Below the pieces are notes generated by a model. It saw only the letters and a program-made list of their open reading frames with translations, did not search any database and was not told where the DNA came from. Position numbers and translations under genes: made by a program. This document shows, one piece after another, positions 52,205 through 60,392 of a DNA stretch of 64,000 nt; position 1 is the first letter of the stretch; the number at the start of each line of letters is the position of its first letter. The stretch is from assembly GCF_023638055.1 (NCBI RefSeq), contig NZ_JAKRVY010000002.1:186001-250000 (forward strand), in the 5' to 3' direction. The DNA comes from Natranaeroarchaeum aerophilus. Lineage in GTDB: Archaea > Halobacteriota > Halobacteria > Halobacteriales > Natronoarchaeaceae.

Positions 52205-54139
52205 TCAGTTGACTGATTTCGACAGTTCTGCCCCGGCCTTGAATTTGACATCCCTTCCGGTGCCAGAAGCGTTGGCCAGGTGAACGAGCGGGGCGTCCAG
52301 CCCCAGTGCGCTCCTCGTGATAACTGGGGTATTCTCCCCTTCGTGTTCACCGTGGATCTTGACATTCATGGCGTTGAGGCCCCGCCGTCCGTCCCCGGAC
52401 TGGAGGACCTCCGGGATACCGTCACCGTCGAGGTCCCTGACGATCATCCCCGAGCCCTGCTCGCTCCGATCCCGGGAGAACTGCTCGACGATGCGGTCGT
52501 CGAGATCTCCGCTCTCGACGTCCGCTGCGGTCACACTTGCGATCTCGGTGGGTCCCTCGTCGAACAGGTGGGTCACCGAATCCTCGTAGAGCGCGCCCTC
52601 GTCGAGCGTCCACCCGCCGGCGAAGATGACCTGATCGTCGTGGAGACACCGCCGGACCCAGAAGAGCCCGGGCAACGGACACGGACAGTCCTCGGGCGTG
52701 ACGGTCACGGGACAGACCAGCGTCTGACTCGCCGGGTCGGCGTCCGAACGACGCTGGCCCCAGCAGTACACCTGTCCATCCTCCGCGGCGCGGTTCTGCC
52801 CCCAGCAGTGTATGCCAGCCTCGTTCAGGCTCCGTGCCTCGCGGAGGGTGCCGTCAGCGGCGACGAAGACGCATTTGCCGTCGGCGTCGGCCGACGCCGG
52901 TGCACCGCTGACGACCGCGCCGCCCTCGATGCTATGGCCAACGATCGCCCGGTTTTCGGTCCGGTAGGAGTCGAGCTCCGCCGTAAGAACGGAGCCACAG
53001 GAGATGTCGTGATGTAACGAGATCGGGCCGTCTAGCTGGATGCAGCCCTCGTCGTCGTAGCTGATGCCACTGCTGCCGTACTGGTCGTGGAACGGTGGCC
53101 GGAGACCATCAGGCTCGTGGGAGGCAACACAGTACGCGAGCACTCGGTCGGGTGTGAGTTCCTCGGCCAGCGAGCCGCGGTCGCCCGGCAGGCTGGCATC
53201 CGGGAGACAGACGGTAAACCGCTCGCCAACCGTCGGTTCGTCCCGCATGTACTCGATGATATCGAGGAACCGTGGTCGGCTCGGATACCGCTCGACTAGC
53301 TCGTCGTCCAGTCCGTCGATGTCGGCCAGGATGATCTCCTCGACGCCCGCGAGTTCTCTCAGTGCGGTACTCCAGCGGTCTTCGTCGACCGCATCGCTGG
53401 CTCGCCGAACGGCCTTTGTCCGGTGATCCGAGTGCGCCCGGACGGTCTCACAGATGCCCGTACCACAGCTGTCGAGTGCCGGTCGCAGATCGGTCTCGGT
53501 GGTGTCGATAAACGCATCCAGCGCGCGGTTGGCATCGGCACCCTCGCGTCGCTCCACGCAACGTTGTGCGTCCGTGAGATGGACCAACAACGCCAGTTCG
53601 GCGTCGAGGATATCCACGAGGATGTCCCCGTCGTCGTCATCGTCGAGCTCGTCGTCGGGACCGGCCCACCAGTCGGTTCTCCGTTTGTTCGAGCGCACGG
53701 AGTTGTAGTCATTGGCCTTCATCACTCCGCCGATCGACCAGCCTTCGAGTTCGATCTCCCGCCCCTCGGCCCGTGCCGTCGCCGGTACTGAACGGACCTC
53801 ACCCGGGCCGGTACGGACAACCGCCCGTTCGTGGCCGTTGCGGCTGTCGGAGATCGCGGGAGCACTGAACAACTGAACCCCGTCTTCGGTTCCGTAGCTA
53901 CCGGCGAGACTGCCAGACGAGTCCGCCGACTCCCGTCCGGGATAGAAGGCTGCCGGTGCGGAGACCGTCGTTCCGAGCACCTGCTCGCTGGCACGGCCCA
54001 CCAGCCCATCGAGCGCAGAACAGCCTGCCAATCCACTGAGGCCGACCGCTCCGCTCGCAGCGAGAAACGCCCGCCTCGTCACGCCGAACTCGTCGGTACT
54101 GCCGGTCTCTTCTCCCGCCCCGTTCGATGTACTATTCAT
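52205..54139 (-). CDS. Large Tat-exported lipoprotein with FG-GAP-like motif
   Basis: This 644-residue protein has a twin-arginine signal (VTRRAFLAASGAVGLSGLAGC) with lipobox. The mature part is cysteine-containing and mostly beta, with an Asp-rich run (DDELDDDDDGDILVD) and, near the C-terminus, the Ca-binding FG-GAP-type DLDGDGIPEVLQSGDG. CWGQ occurs twice (GIHCWGQNRA, VYCWGQRR). I do not recognise a family. ATG 54139 was preferred; 54148 is an alternative. The upstream 300 bp is AT-rich. Confidence 0.78.
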   Translation of the reverse strand: MNSTSNGAGEETGSTDEFGVTRRAFLAASGAVGLSGLAGCSALDGLVGRASEQVLGTTVSAPAAFYPGRESADSSGSLAGSYGTEDGVQLFSAPAISDSRNGHERAVVRTGPGEVRSVPATARAEGREIELEGWSIGGVMKANDYNSVRSNKRRTDWWAGPDDELDDDDDGDILVDILDAELALLVHLTDAQRCVERREGADANRALDAFIDTTETDLRPALDSCGTGICETVRAHSDHRTKAVRRASDAVDEDRWSTALRELAGVEEIILADIDGLDDELVERYPSRPRFLDIIEYMRDEPTVGERFTVCLPDASLPGDRGSLAEELTPDRVLAYCVASHEPDGLRPPFHDQYGSSGISYDDEGCIQLDGPISLHHDISCGSVLTAELDSYRTENRAIVGHSIEGGAVVSGAPASADADGKCVFVAADGTLREARSLNEAGIHCWGQNRAAEDGQVYCWGQRRSDADPASQTLVCPVTVTPEDCPCPLPGLFWVRRCLHDDQVIFAGGWTLDEGALYEDSVTHLFDEGPTEIASVTAADVESGDLDDRIVEQFSRDRSEQGSGMIVRDLDGDGIPEVLQSGDGRRGLNAMNVKIHGEHEGENTPVITRSALGLDAPLVHLANASGTGRDVKFKAGAELSKSVN

Positions 54140-54444
54140 ATCACACATATTATGGTCGTATGAGAATATAAAGTTTCGCATAGTTAACTAACGATGAAAA
54201 TATAGTATAATCCCGACATCTATGCGGTATGGGCCCTCACATAAGTGATATTACTGAACACAGGATCCAGTGCATGATGTATATTTGATGATCATATTTA
54301 CTTTATATTTGATAAAACTGGTCACAGAATCCGGAATGGCTCACTTCGAAAACTGTAGTAAAATACTTCAGTAATTGTAGTGGTAGCGACCCGGGGGCGA
54401 CGGCAGGGTTTATCGGCGTCGACGCCCCAGTACTCGACAGACAG
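54140..54444. other. AT-rich intergenic region
   Basis: No gene is visible. The region is distinctly AT-rich between 54180 and 54320. TATATTTGAT occurs as a direct repeat at 54280-54289 and 54304-54313. It probably holds the promoters of the divergent lipoprotein and MBL-like genes. Confidence 0.6.
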
Positions 54445-55125
54445 ATGCCTATCAAATCGAGCGGCGAGGCAGTGCTAGAGAAGACGATTGAGTGGGACGG
54501 CGGGATGAGCTGGATCGCCCATCCCGAGGAGGGGATGGAACGCGCCAGCCACGCGGTCGTCGTCAACGAGGGGGTCTGGCTCGTCGATCCGGTCGACGCC
54601 GAGAGGCTGGACGACGCCATCGCGGAGTACGGCCCGGTGGCGGGCGTGGTCGTCCTGCTGGACCGGCACAAACGCGATAGTGCCGCGATCGCACGACGTC
54701 ACGACGTCCCCGTGTACGTCCACGAGTCGATGGACGATGTAGCCGGGGAACTCGACGCCGACATCGAGCGTTTCGGCGACACCCTGCCGGGCACGCCCTT
54801 CTCGGTCATCCCGGTCGTCGACAACCGCTTTTGGAAGGAGGTCGCGCTGTACGACGCCGACAGCGGCACGCTCGTGGTCGCTGAATCCTTTGGTCGCGCG
54901 AGCTACTTCCTCACCGCTGACGAGCGCATCGGCGTCCACCCGATGCGTCGGGGGACGCCGCCCCGCGACGCCTTCGAGAACGTTGCGGCCGAACGGATCC
55001 TTGTCGGCCATGGGACACCGTTGCTGGAGAATGCGACGCGGGCGATGCGGGACGCGCTCGCGGGGTCACGAAAGCGGATGCCACGGCTCTACCTCTCGGC
55101 CGCCCGGTCGCTGTTGCCGTTCTGA
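54445..55125 (+). CDS. Degenerate MBL-fold protein
   Basis: This 226-residue protein follows the metallo-beta-lactamase outline (VVNEGVWLVDPVDAE, VVVLLDRHKRDSAAI, VVAESFGRASYFL, ILVGHGTPLL), but the metal motif HxHxDH reads DRHKRD and the usual Asp at the central strand is Glu or missing. Metal binding is thus likely altered or lost. Function unknown. Confidence 0.75.
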   Translation: MPIKSSGEAVLEKTIEWDGGMSWIAHPEEGMERASHAVVVNEGVWLVDPVDAERLDDAIAEYGPVAGVVVLLDRHKRDSAAIARRHDVPVYVHESMDDVAGELDADIERFGDTLPGTPFSVIPVVDNRFWKEVALYDADSGTLVVAESFGRASYFLTADERIGVHPMRRGTPPRDAFENVAAERILVGHGTPLLENATRAMRDALAGSRKRMPRLYLSAARSLLPF

Positions 55126-55164
55126 ACGATACTGTTAACATCCACACCTCTCAAATCCAACACA

Positions 55165-55608
55165 GTGAGCCGTGATAGACCGGTATTCGTGACTGAGGGG
55201 CTGGTAGACGCGTTACTGGAGTACGCTGCCCAGGAGGATCCGGAGTCGTTGAGCATGGCACTCTCGATAACTCCCGCGGGCGACCTCGAGGGGGCCGACG
55301 ACCTCGACCCCGACACGCCCGTCTTCACGGATCTGTACGTCCCACAGCAGGATCGGTCGGTAAACGCCGTCTTCGGTATGGACTTTACCATCCCACCCCG
55401 CCAGACGCAGGGCCGGTTTCTCTCACATCCCGACGGGACGGCCGATGTGACACGCGAGGACGATCTGCACGAGGTGATCCTCGTCGCCGTCCCACCCTGG
55501 GAGCGAGACGACGTGCGGGCGTTCAACCGCTCGGGCAAGCAACTATCGCTCGACGTACTCGACGCCGTCCCGCCCGCTGACCCCTTCGAGGACGACTACT
55601 CCAGGTAG
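55165..55608 (+). CDS. Conserved haloarchaeal protein, JAMM-like outline
   Basis: This 147-residue protein begins at GTG with PVFVTEGLVDALLEYAAQED and has GRFLSHPDGTADVTREDDLHEVILVAVPPWE. The order (early helix, SHPDG, later Asp, a beta strand) recalls JAB1/MPN metalloproteases, HxHPx8-10SxxD, but the first His and the Ser are missing. It could be a degenerate JAMM or an unrelated family. Confidence 0.65.
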   Translation: MSRDRPVFVTEGLVDALLEYAAQEDPESLSMALSITPAGDLEGADDLDPDTPVFTDLYVPQQDRSVNAVFGMDFTIPPRQTQGRFLSHPDGTADVTREDDLHEVILVAVPPWERDDVRAFNRSGKQLSLDVLDAVPPADPFEDDYSR

Positions 55609-55805
55609 CCCAGATCGCTCAACTGTTCGGCGATCTCCTCGAACTCGGCCTCGGTCAGTTCGCCGCCTTGCTGGTGCTGGATGACGATGCTCCGGAGCAT
55701 GAATCGCACGAGGTCGCTGGTACTCGAAAAGCTCGTTCCTTCGATCGTCTCGTCGACCCGGTCCGCGAGATCCTTCGGGATCGAAACAGTAGTGTACTCG
55801 GTCAT
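55596..55805 (-). CDS. CopG/RHH transcriptional regulator
   Basis: This 69-residue protein starts MTEYTTVSIPKDLADRVDE and continues SFSSTSDLVRFMLRSIVI, the strand-helix-helix of CopG. A C-terminal acidic helix follows. Its stop overlaps the previous gene's end by 13 nt on the opposite strand. No partner toxin. Confidence 0.82.
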   Translation of the reverse strand: MTEYTTVSIPKDLADRVDETIEGTSFSSTSDLVRFMLRSIVIQHQQGGELTEAEFEEIAEQLSDLGYLE

Positions 55806-55906
55806 GTTCGGGGGTTGGTGGGCAGGCCGATAGACCTTGCGACCGATACTGTTTCCCAGGGCTGGCAAGCACAGGGTTGATTTGGGGGGACCGATCTGTG
55901 TTAGAT

Positions 55907-56233
55907 ATGGCAGCCCGCCCACCGAGTAACGGCAGTGAGGAACCCGACGCCATCGAGTTCGGCATCGCGGCGGTCGACGCCCGTCTCGGCGAGACCGACC
56001 TGACGTTTCCGGCGACCGACGACGAGATCGTCGACGCGATCCGGAACGACTCCATCCCGTTTAACAGTCACGGCTTCACCGTCGACCTCCGGACGGCACT
56101 CGAGGAAACGGGCCGATCCGAGTTCGACTCCGAACAGGACCTGCTCAACGCGCTGTATCCGGTGTTCGAGGAGCGTCGAAATTCGACGTCGGTCGGCTTG
56201 CTCGCGCAGATTCGGGACATGCTTCCCTTCTAG
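55907..56233 (+). CDS. DUF5789-family-like small protein
   Basis: This 108-residue acidic protein has IEFGIAAVDARLGETDLTFPATDDEIVDAI and a later SVGLLAQIRDMLPF, the last two blocks of which recall the haloarchaeal DUF5789 family. Soluble. Function unknown. The stop overlaps that of aglJ by 4 nt. Confidence 0.7.
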   Translation: MAARPPSNGSEEPDAIEFGIAAVDARLGETDLTFPATDDEIVDAIRNDSIPFNSHGFTVDLRTALEETGRSEFDSEQDLLNALYPVFEERRNSTSVGLLAQIRDMLPF

Positions 56234-57144
56234 TCGTCCTCCGCAATACGCTCGATCCGGCGGCGCTGCTCACGGTGGAGCGTGAGGATCATGTCCGAGA
56301 GGACGCCGAACATCACGATCTGGACGCCCAGCAGGATGGTAAACGCCGACAGGAGCGCGAGGACCTCGTGGCTCACGCCCTCGAAGAACCAGCGATAGCC
56401 GACGTACCCAGCAAGTGCCACCCCAACCATCCCGCTCGCCAAACCGATCGAGCCGTAGTACAGCATCGGGTTGTTGAGTTTTGCAAGCCGATATAGCGTG
56501 AGCAGAATCACTCCGCCGTCCCGGAGTGGGTGCAGGTTCGTCTCCGACCCGTCGGGTCGTGGCTCGTAGCCGATCGGTACTACCTCGATGTCGATGCCCT
56601 GTCGTACACACTCGACTGCCAACTCGGTCTCGATCCCGAATCCGTTCGCCGAGAGGTCGAGCTGCCGGACCGAGTCGGCAGTGAACGCCCGATACCCGCT
56701 GAGTACGTCGGTGAGGTTTCGGTGATGGACCACAGCGAACGTCCGGTTGATCAGCCGGTTGCCGAATCGGTTGAGTCGCGTCATCGCGCCCGGCTCCATA
56801 TCGGCAAAGCGGTTGCCGATGACGTGTTCCGCCCGCCCGTCCCGGAGCGGTTCAAGCATCGCCGCCGCCTCTTCCGGCTGATAGGTTCCGTCACCATCGA
56901 GCATCAGCACGTACTCGGTTTCGATCCGGTCGAGTGCCTCCATCACCGCCTGTCCTTTTCCTCGACCGCTCTGTTCGAGGACGTCCGCCCCGCGCTCGCG
57001 TGCGATCGCTTGCGTCCCATCGGTCGACCCGCCGTCGATCACAAGGATCGTCTCGTAGCCGTTCGCCCGGAACCCGTCGATCACATCGCCGATCGTTGCG
57101 GCTTCGTCGAGGGTCGGGATCAACACACAGACGTCCTCGGGCAT
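56230..57144 (-). CDS. aglJ: Dolichyl-phosphate hexosyltransferase AglJ-like
   Basis: This 304-residue protein has an N-terminal GT2 glycosyltransferase domain (VCVLIPTLDEAATIGDVIDGF, YVLMLDGDGTYQPEEA with the DxD-type motif) and two C-terminal membrane helices. In Haloferax AglJ adds the first sugar to dolichyl phosphate for S-layer N-glycosylation. The start at 57144 (MPEDVCVLIPT) removes a non-conserved upstream extension. It is divergent from a sugar nucleotidyltransferase. Confidence 0.88.
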   Translation of the reverse strand: MPEDVCVLIPTLDEAATIGDVIDGFRANGYETILVIDGGSTDGTQAIARERGADVLEQSGRGKGQAVMEALDRIETEYVLMLDGDGTYQPEEAAAMLEPLRDGRAEHVIGNRFADMEPGAMTRLNRFGNRLINRTFAVVHHRNLTDVLSGYRAFTADSVRQLDLSANGFGIETELAVECVRQGIDIEVVPIGYEPRPDGSETNLHPLRDGGVILLTLYRLAKLNNPMLYYGSIGLASGMVGVALAGYVGYRWFFEGVSHEVLALLSAFTILLGVQIVMFGVLSDMILTLHREQRRRIERIAEDD

Positions 57145-57317
57145 CGTTACCGGATGCTCGCCACGGCCGCAAAAACCTTGCTGGTCGTCGCACATCTCGG
57201 GCCGAGCCCCCACGCCAAGGTATTCAAACCAGTACGCGGAGATACAACCGTGAGTTCGACACATCGGTCCGAGAATAGCCAAGTGGATCAGCCCTCCGTA
57301 AGCGGGGTGAGAACGCC

Positions 57318-58520
57318 GTGAAAGCGGTGGTTCTCGCCGCGGGAGAAGGAACACGGATGCGACCACTGACCGCGACTCGACCGAAACCGATGGTTCCTGT
57401 CGCGGGCAAGCCGCTGGTCGAGCACGTGCTCGACATCGCTGCGGAGTACGTCGACGGCTACGTCCTCGTCGTCGGCTACAAAGAGGAATCGATCCGTTCG
57501 TATCTCGGCGACGAACACCTCGGAAAGCCGATCGAGTACGTTCGACAGGAAGAACAACGCGGGACGGCGCATGCGATCGGACAGGCCGAACCATACGTCG
57601 ACGAGCGATTCCTGGCGCTCAACGGCGACGTAATGCTCGACGACGGTCTCGTTGCGAAGTTAGCTGGTGCAGAGGCAAACGCCATTGCGACGATGCGCGT
57701 CGACGATCCGACCGCCTACGGCGTGATATCGCGGGACGGTGATCGGGTGACCGGCATCGTCGAGAAGCCGAAAGATCCGCCTTCGACCCTCGCCAATCTC
57801 GGTCTCTACGCCTTCGAGCCGGAGATCTTCGAGTACATCGACCGGACCGGCCGGAGCGAGCGCGGCGAGTACGAGATTACCGATTCAATCGAGATGTCCA
57901 TCGACGACGGTCGAACTGTCGTCGCCGTCGAACACACCGGAACGTGGCTCGACGTCGGCCGGCCGTGGGAGGTTCTCGACGCCAACGAACATCTCCTCGA
58001 ACACTGTTCACGCCGGATCAACGGCGACGTCGAGGACGGCGCGACGGTCAACGGCGATGTGGTGATCGAGGAGGGCGCACGCGTCCGGTCCGGGGCCTAT
58101 CTGGACGGCCCCGTGCTCGTCCAGTCGGGGGCGGACGTCGGGCCGAACGCCTACGTCCGGGGATCCACGGTGGTCGGCCGGAACGCCCGGGTCGGCAACG
58201 GCGTCGAGATCAAAAACTCGATCCTGCTCGACGGTGCGAGCGTGGGCCACCTCTCCTACGTCGGCGACTCGGTTATCGGTGCCGACGCGAACCTGGGTGC
58301 TGGAACCATCGTCGCCAACCTCCGCCACGACGATCAGCCAGTCAAGATGGCCGTCAAGGGCGAACAGGTCGACACCGGTCGCCGAAAACTCGGTGTCGTC
58401 CTCGCCGACGGCGTCAAAACCGGGATCAACACGAGCCTCAACGCGGGCACGAAACTCGGCGTCGGCGCGATGACCCGACCCGGCGAGTCGGTGATGTCGG
58501 ATCGGGGAGACGGGCTGTAG
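57318..58520 (+). CDS. Bifunctional sugar-1-phosphate nucleotidylyltransferase/acetyltransferase (GlmU-like)
   Basis: This 400-residue protein has an N-terminal nucleotidyltransferase (VVLAAGEGTRMRPLTATRPK and NGDVMLDD) and a C-terminal left-handed beta-helix of hexapeptide repeats (about 235-390). It resembles AglF, which makes UDP-sugars for the N-glycosylation pathway, and GlmU. The start is GTG at 57318. Adjacent aglJ supports a glycan role. Confidence 0.9.
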   Translation: MKAVVLAAGEGTRMRPLTATRPKPMVPVAGKPLVEHVLDIAAEYVDGYVLVVGYKEESIRSYLGDEHLGKPIEYVRQEEQRGTAHAIGQAEPYVDERFLALNGDVMLDDGLVAKLAGAEANAIATMRVDDPTAYGVISRDGDRVTGIVEKPKDPPSTLANLGLYAFEPEIFEYIDRTGRSERGEYEITDSIEMSIDDGRTVVAVEHTGTWLDVGRPWEVLDANEHLLEHCSRRINGDVEDGATVNGDVVIEEGARVRSGAYLDGPVLVQSGADVGPNAYVRGSTVVGRNARVGNGVEIKNSILLDGASVGHLSYVGDSVIGADANLGAGTIVANLRHDDQPVKMAVKGEQVDTGRRKLGVVLADGVKTGINTSLNAGTKLGVGAMTRPGESVMSDRGDGL

Positions 58521-58523
58521 GTG

Positions 58524-59477
58524 CTACTGGATATCGGCGCGCTCGAAGTAGACGACTGCGGCAGCGAGCAGTGCGCCAGCGCCGACAAGTAGTCCGAGCA
58601 GCGACACGAGTGGCGGGACGTGACCCGCAAGCGGTACCGACGCCTCCATCCCGCCGACGAGCGGGTCGACGCCGGTTCCGGCCGTATCGTAGACGCCAGT
58701 TGCCGATCCCAGGGCAGACTGCGTTGTGGGACTGAACTCCACGCCGAGTGCTTCGAGGAGGAAAACGAACGCGTTCCCGAAGTGGTAGTTCAGATCGACG
58801 AAGTACAGCCGGTAGTCGACGTAGATCGTTGCTCCCGCGAGTAGCCGGACAGGAATAAACGCGAAAAAGACGACGGGAATCAACAGCGTCGCAAGTACCG
58901 TCCCCATCCGGCTCCCCGTCAGGACGGCGAGCGCGGTTCCGACTGCCCCTGTCACGAAGCCGACGAACAGCGCGTAAACGAGGATTCCCGGGACGAGTGC
59001 CCAGACGCCGCCGCCCAGTGCCATCGGGCTGACAGCAGCGAGATCGGCCCCCAGGAAGTGAAAGACGAGCACCGCGCTCAGCAGAATCCCTGCAAGCATC
59101 GTGAGAACGGTAAAGAGGAAGATTGCGGCGAACTTCCCGCCCAGGACTTCCCAGCGTCGGATCGGCTTGCTCAGCAGGATCCGGAGCGTCCCAGTCTGGG
59201 ACTCCTTTGCGATGCCGTTTGCCGCCAGCACGCTCACCAGCACCATCATCGGGATTCCGACGCCCCAGAGGAAGGCCAGCTGGCTGAACGCCGCCGCAAG
59301 CTCCTGTTCCTGGACGTGGAGGGGCATCGTCGCCAGTTCGTCGGGTGCGGCCTGTGTTACTCCGATCGCAAGGAACGCGCCCACCCCCGCGTAGACGACC
59401 AGAAAGCCCAGCAAGTACAGCGGATTCGAGAAGTCATCGAGGGACTTGCGCATGACGACCACGCCTCCAGCGATCAT
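58524..59477 (-). CDS. ABC-2 transporter permease
   Basis: This 317-residue protein has six membrane helices and KESQTGTLRILLSKPIRRWEVLGGKF near residue 100, the signature cytoplasmic loop of ABC-2 (NosY/GldF-type) permeases. It overlaps the ATPase gene by 4 nt. It is the last of three genes in one operon. Confidence 0.9.
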   Translation of the reverse strand: MIAGGVVVMRKSLDDFSNPLYLLGFLVVYAGVGAFLAIGVTQAAPDELATMPLHVQEQELAAAFSQLAFLWGVGIPMMVLVSVLAANGIAKESQTGTLRILLSKPIRRWEVLGGKFAAIFLFTVLTMLAGILLSAVLVFHFLGADLAAVSPMALGGGVWALVPGILVYALFVGFVTGAVGTALAVLTGSRMGTVLATLLIPVVFFAFIPVRLLAGATIYVDYRLYFVDLNYHFGNAFVFLLEALGVEFSPTTQSALGSATGVYDTAGTGVDPLVGGMEASVPLAGHVPPLVSLLGLLVGAGALLAAAVVYFERADIQ

Positions 59478-60388
59478 TCCGCCTCACCTCCAGCCATGAT
59501 GTCGGCAAAGGCCTCCTCGAGGCTGCCCTCCTCGGAGAGCCCTTCGAGCAGGATCCCCTCCTCGGCCAGCAGCGTTTGCAGTTCGCTTTTGAACTCGTCG
59601 GGCTGGTCGGTCGCAACCATGATCGCATCGCCCTCGATACGGACCTCGGAGATCCACTCGCGTCCCTCGATCAGCGCGACGACACGCTCGTCGTCGGAGG
59701 TCTCGACCGAGAACGCCTGACCGCCGTACTCCGACTGGATGGCCGAAACGTCGTTCGTCTCGACGAGCTGTCCGTCCCGGAGGATACTCACGGTGTCGAT
59801 GAACTGTTCCAGCTCCGCGAGGACGTGGCTGCTGACGAACACCGTAATTCCCTCCTCAGTCAACTCCTCGAGCGACTCGATGATGATCCGACGACCCGTC
59901 GGGTCGAGCTCGGCGGTCGGCTCGTCGAGGATCAGCAGCTCCGGCTCGTGGATCATCGCCTGTGCCAGGCTGAGTCGGCGTCGCATCCCGCCGCTGAACC
60001 CACTGATCGTCTGGTCCGCCGCGTCGGCCAGGTCGAGCCAGTCGAGCAGTTCGTCCGCCCGTTCGTTCGCCCGAGAGCCCATCCCTGCGGTCTTTCCCAT
60101 GTAGACCAGATACCGTTTTGCCGTCATCGATTCGTGGAACGCCGGCTCCTGGGGAGCGTAGCCGATCTTTTCTTTGGCTGCGATCGTCCCGGCTTTCTCG
60201 CCATCGATGTAGGCCTCTCCCTCTGTCGGCCTGAGCAGTCCAACAAGCATCTGCATGGCTGTCGTCTTCCCCGCCCCGTTCGGGCCGACGAAGCCGTGGA
60301 GACTCCCTTCTTCGACCGCGAGATCCATCCCGTCGACTGCCCGTACGTCACCGAACGTTTTCGTGAGGTTCGTCGTTTCGATCATCAT
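59474..60388 (-). CDS. ABC transporter ATP-binding protein
   Basis: This 304-residue ATPase has Walker A GPNGAGKTT (36-44), the signature FSGGMRRRLSLAQAM, Walker B LLILDEPT and the switch His in VSSHVLAELE. A C-terminal acidic domain of about 80 residues follows. Starting 4 nt after the beta-propeller gene, it probably powers the permease gene behind it. Confidence 0.93.
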   Translation of the reverse strand: MMIETTNLTKTFGDVRAVDGMDLAVEEGSLHGFVGPNGAGKTTAMQMLVGLLRPTEGEAYIDGEKAGTIAAKEKIGYAPQEPAFHESMTAKRYLVYMGKTAGMGSRANERADELLDWLDLADAADQTISGFSGGMRRRLSLAQAMIHEPELLILDEPTAELDPTGRRIIIESLEELTEEGITVFVSSHVLAELEQFIDTVSILRDGQLVETNDVSAIQSEYGGQAFSVETSDDERVVALIEGREWISEVRIEGDAIMVATDQPDEFKSELQTLLAEEGILLEGLSEEGSLEEAFADIMAGGEAE

Positions 60389-60392
60389 GGTA

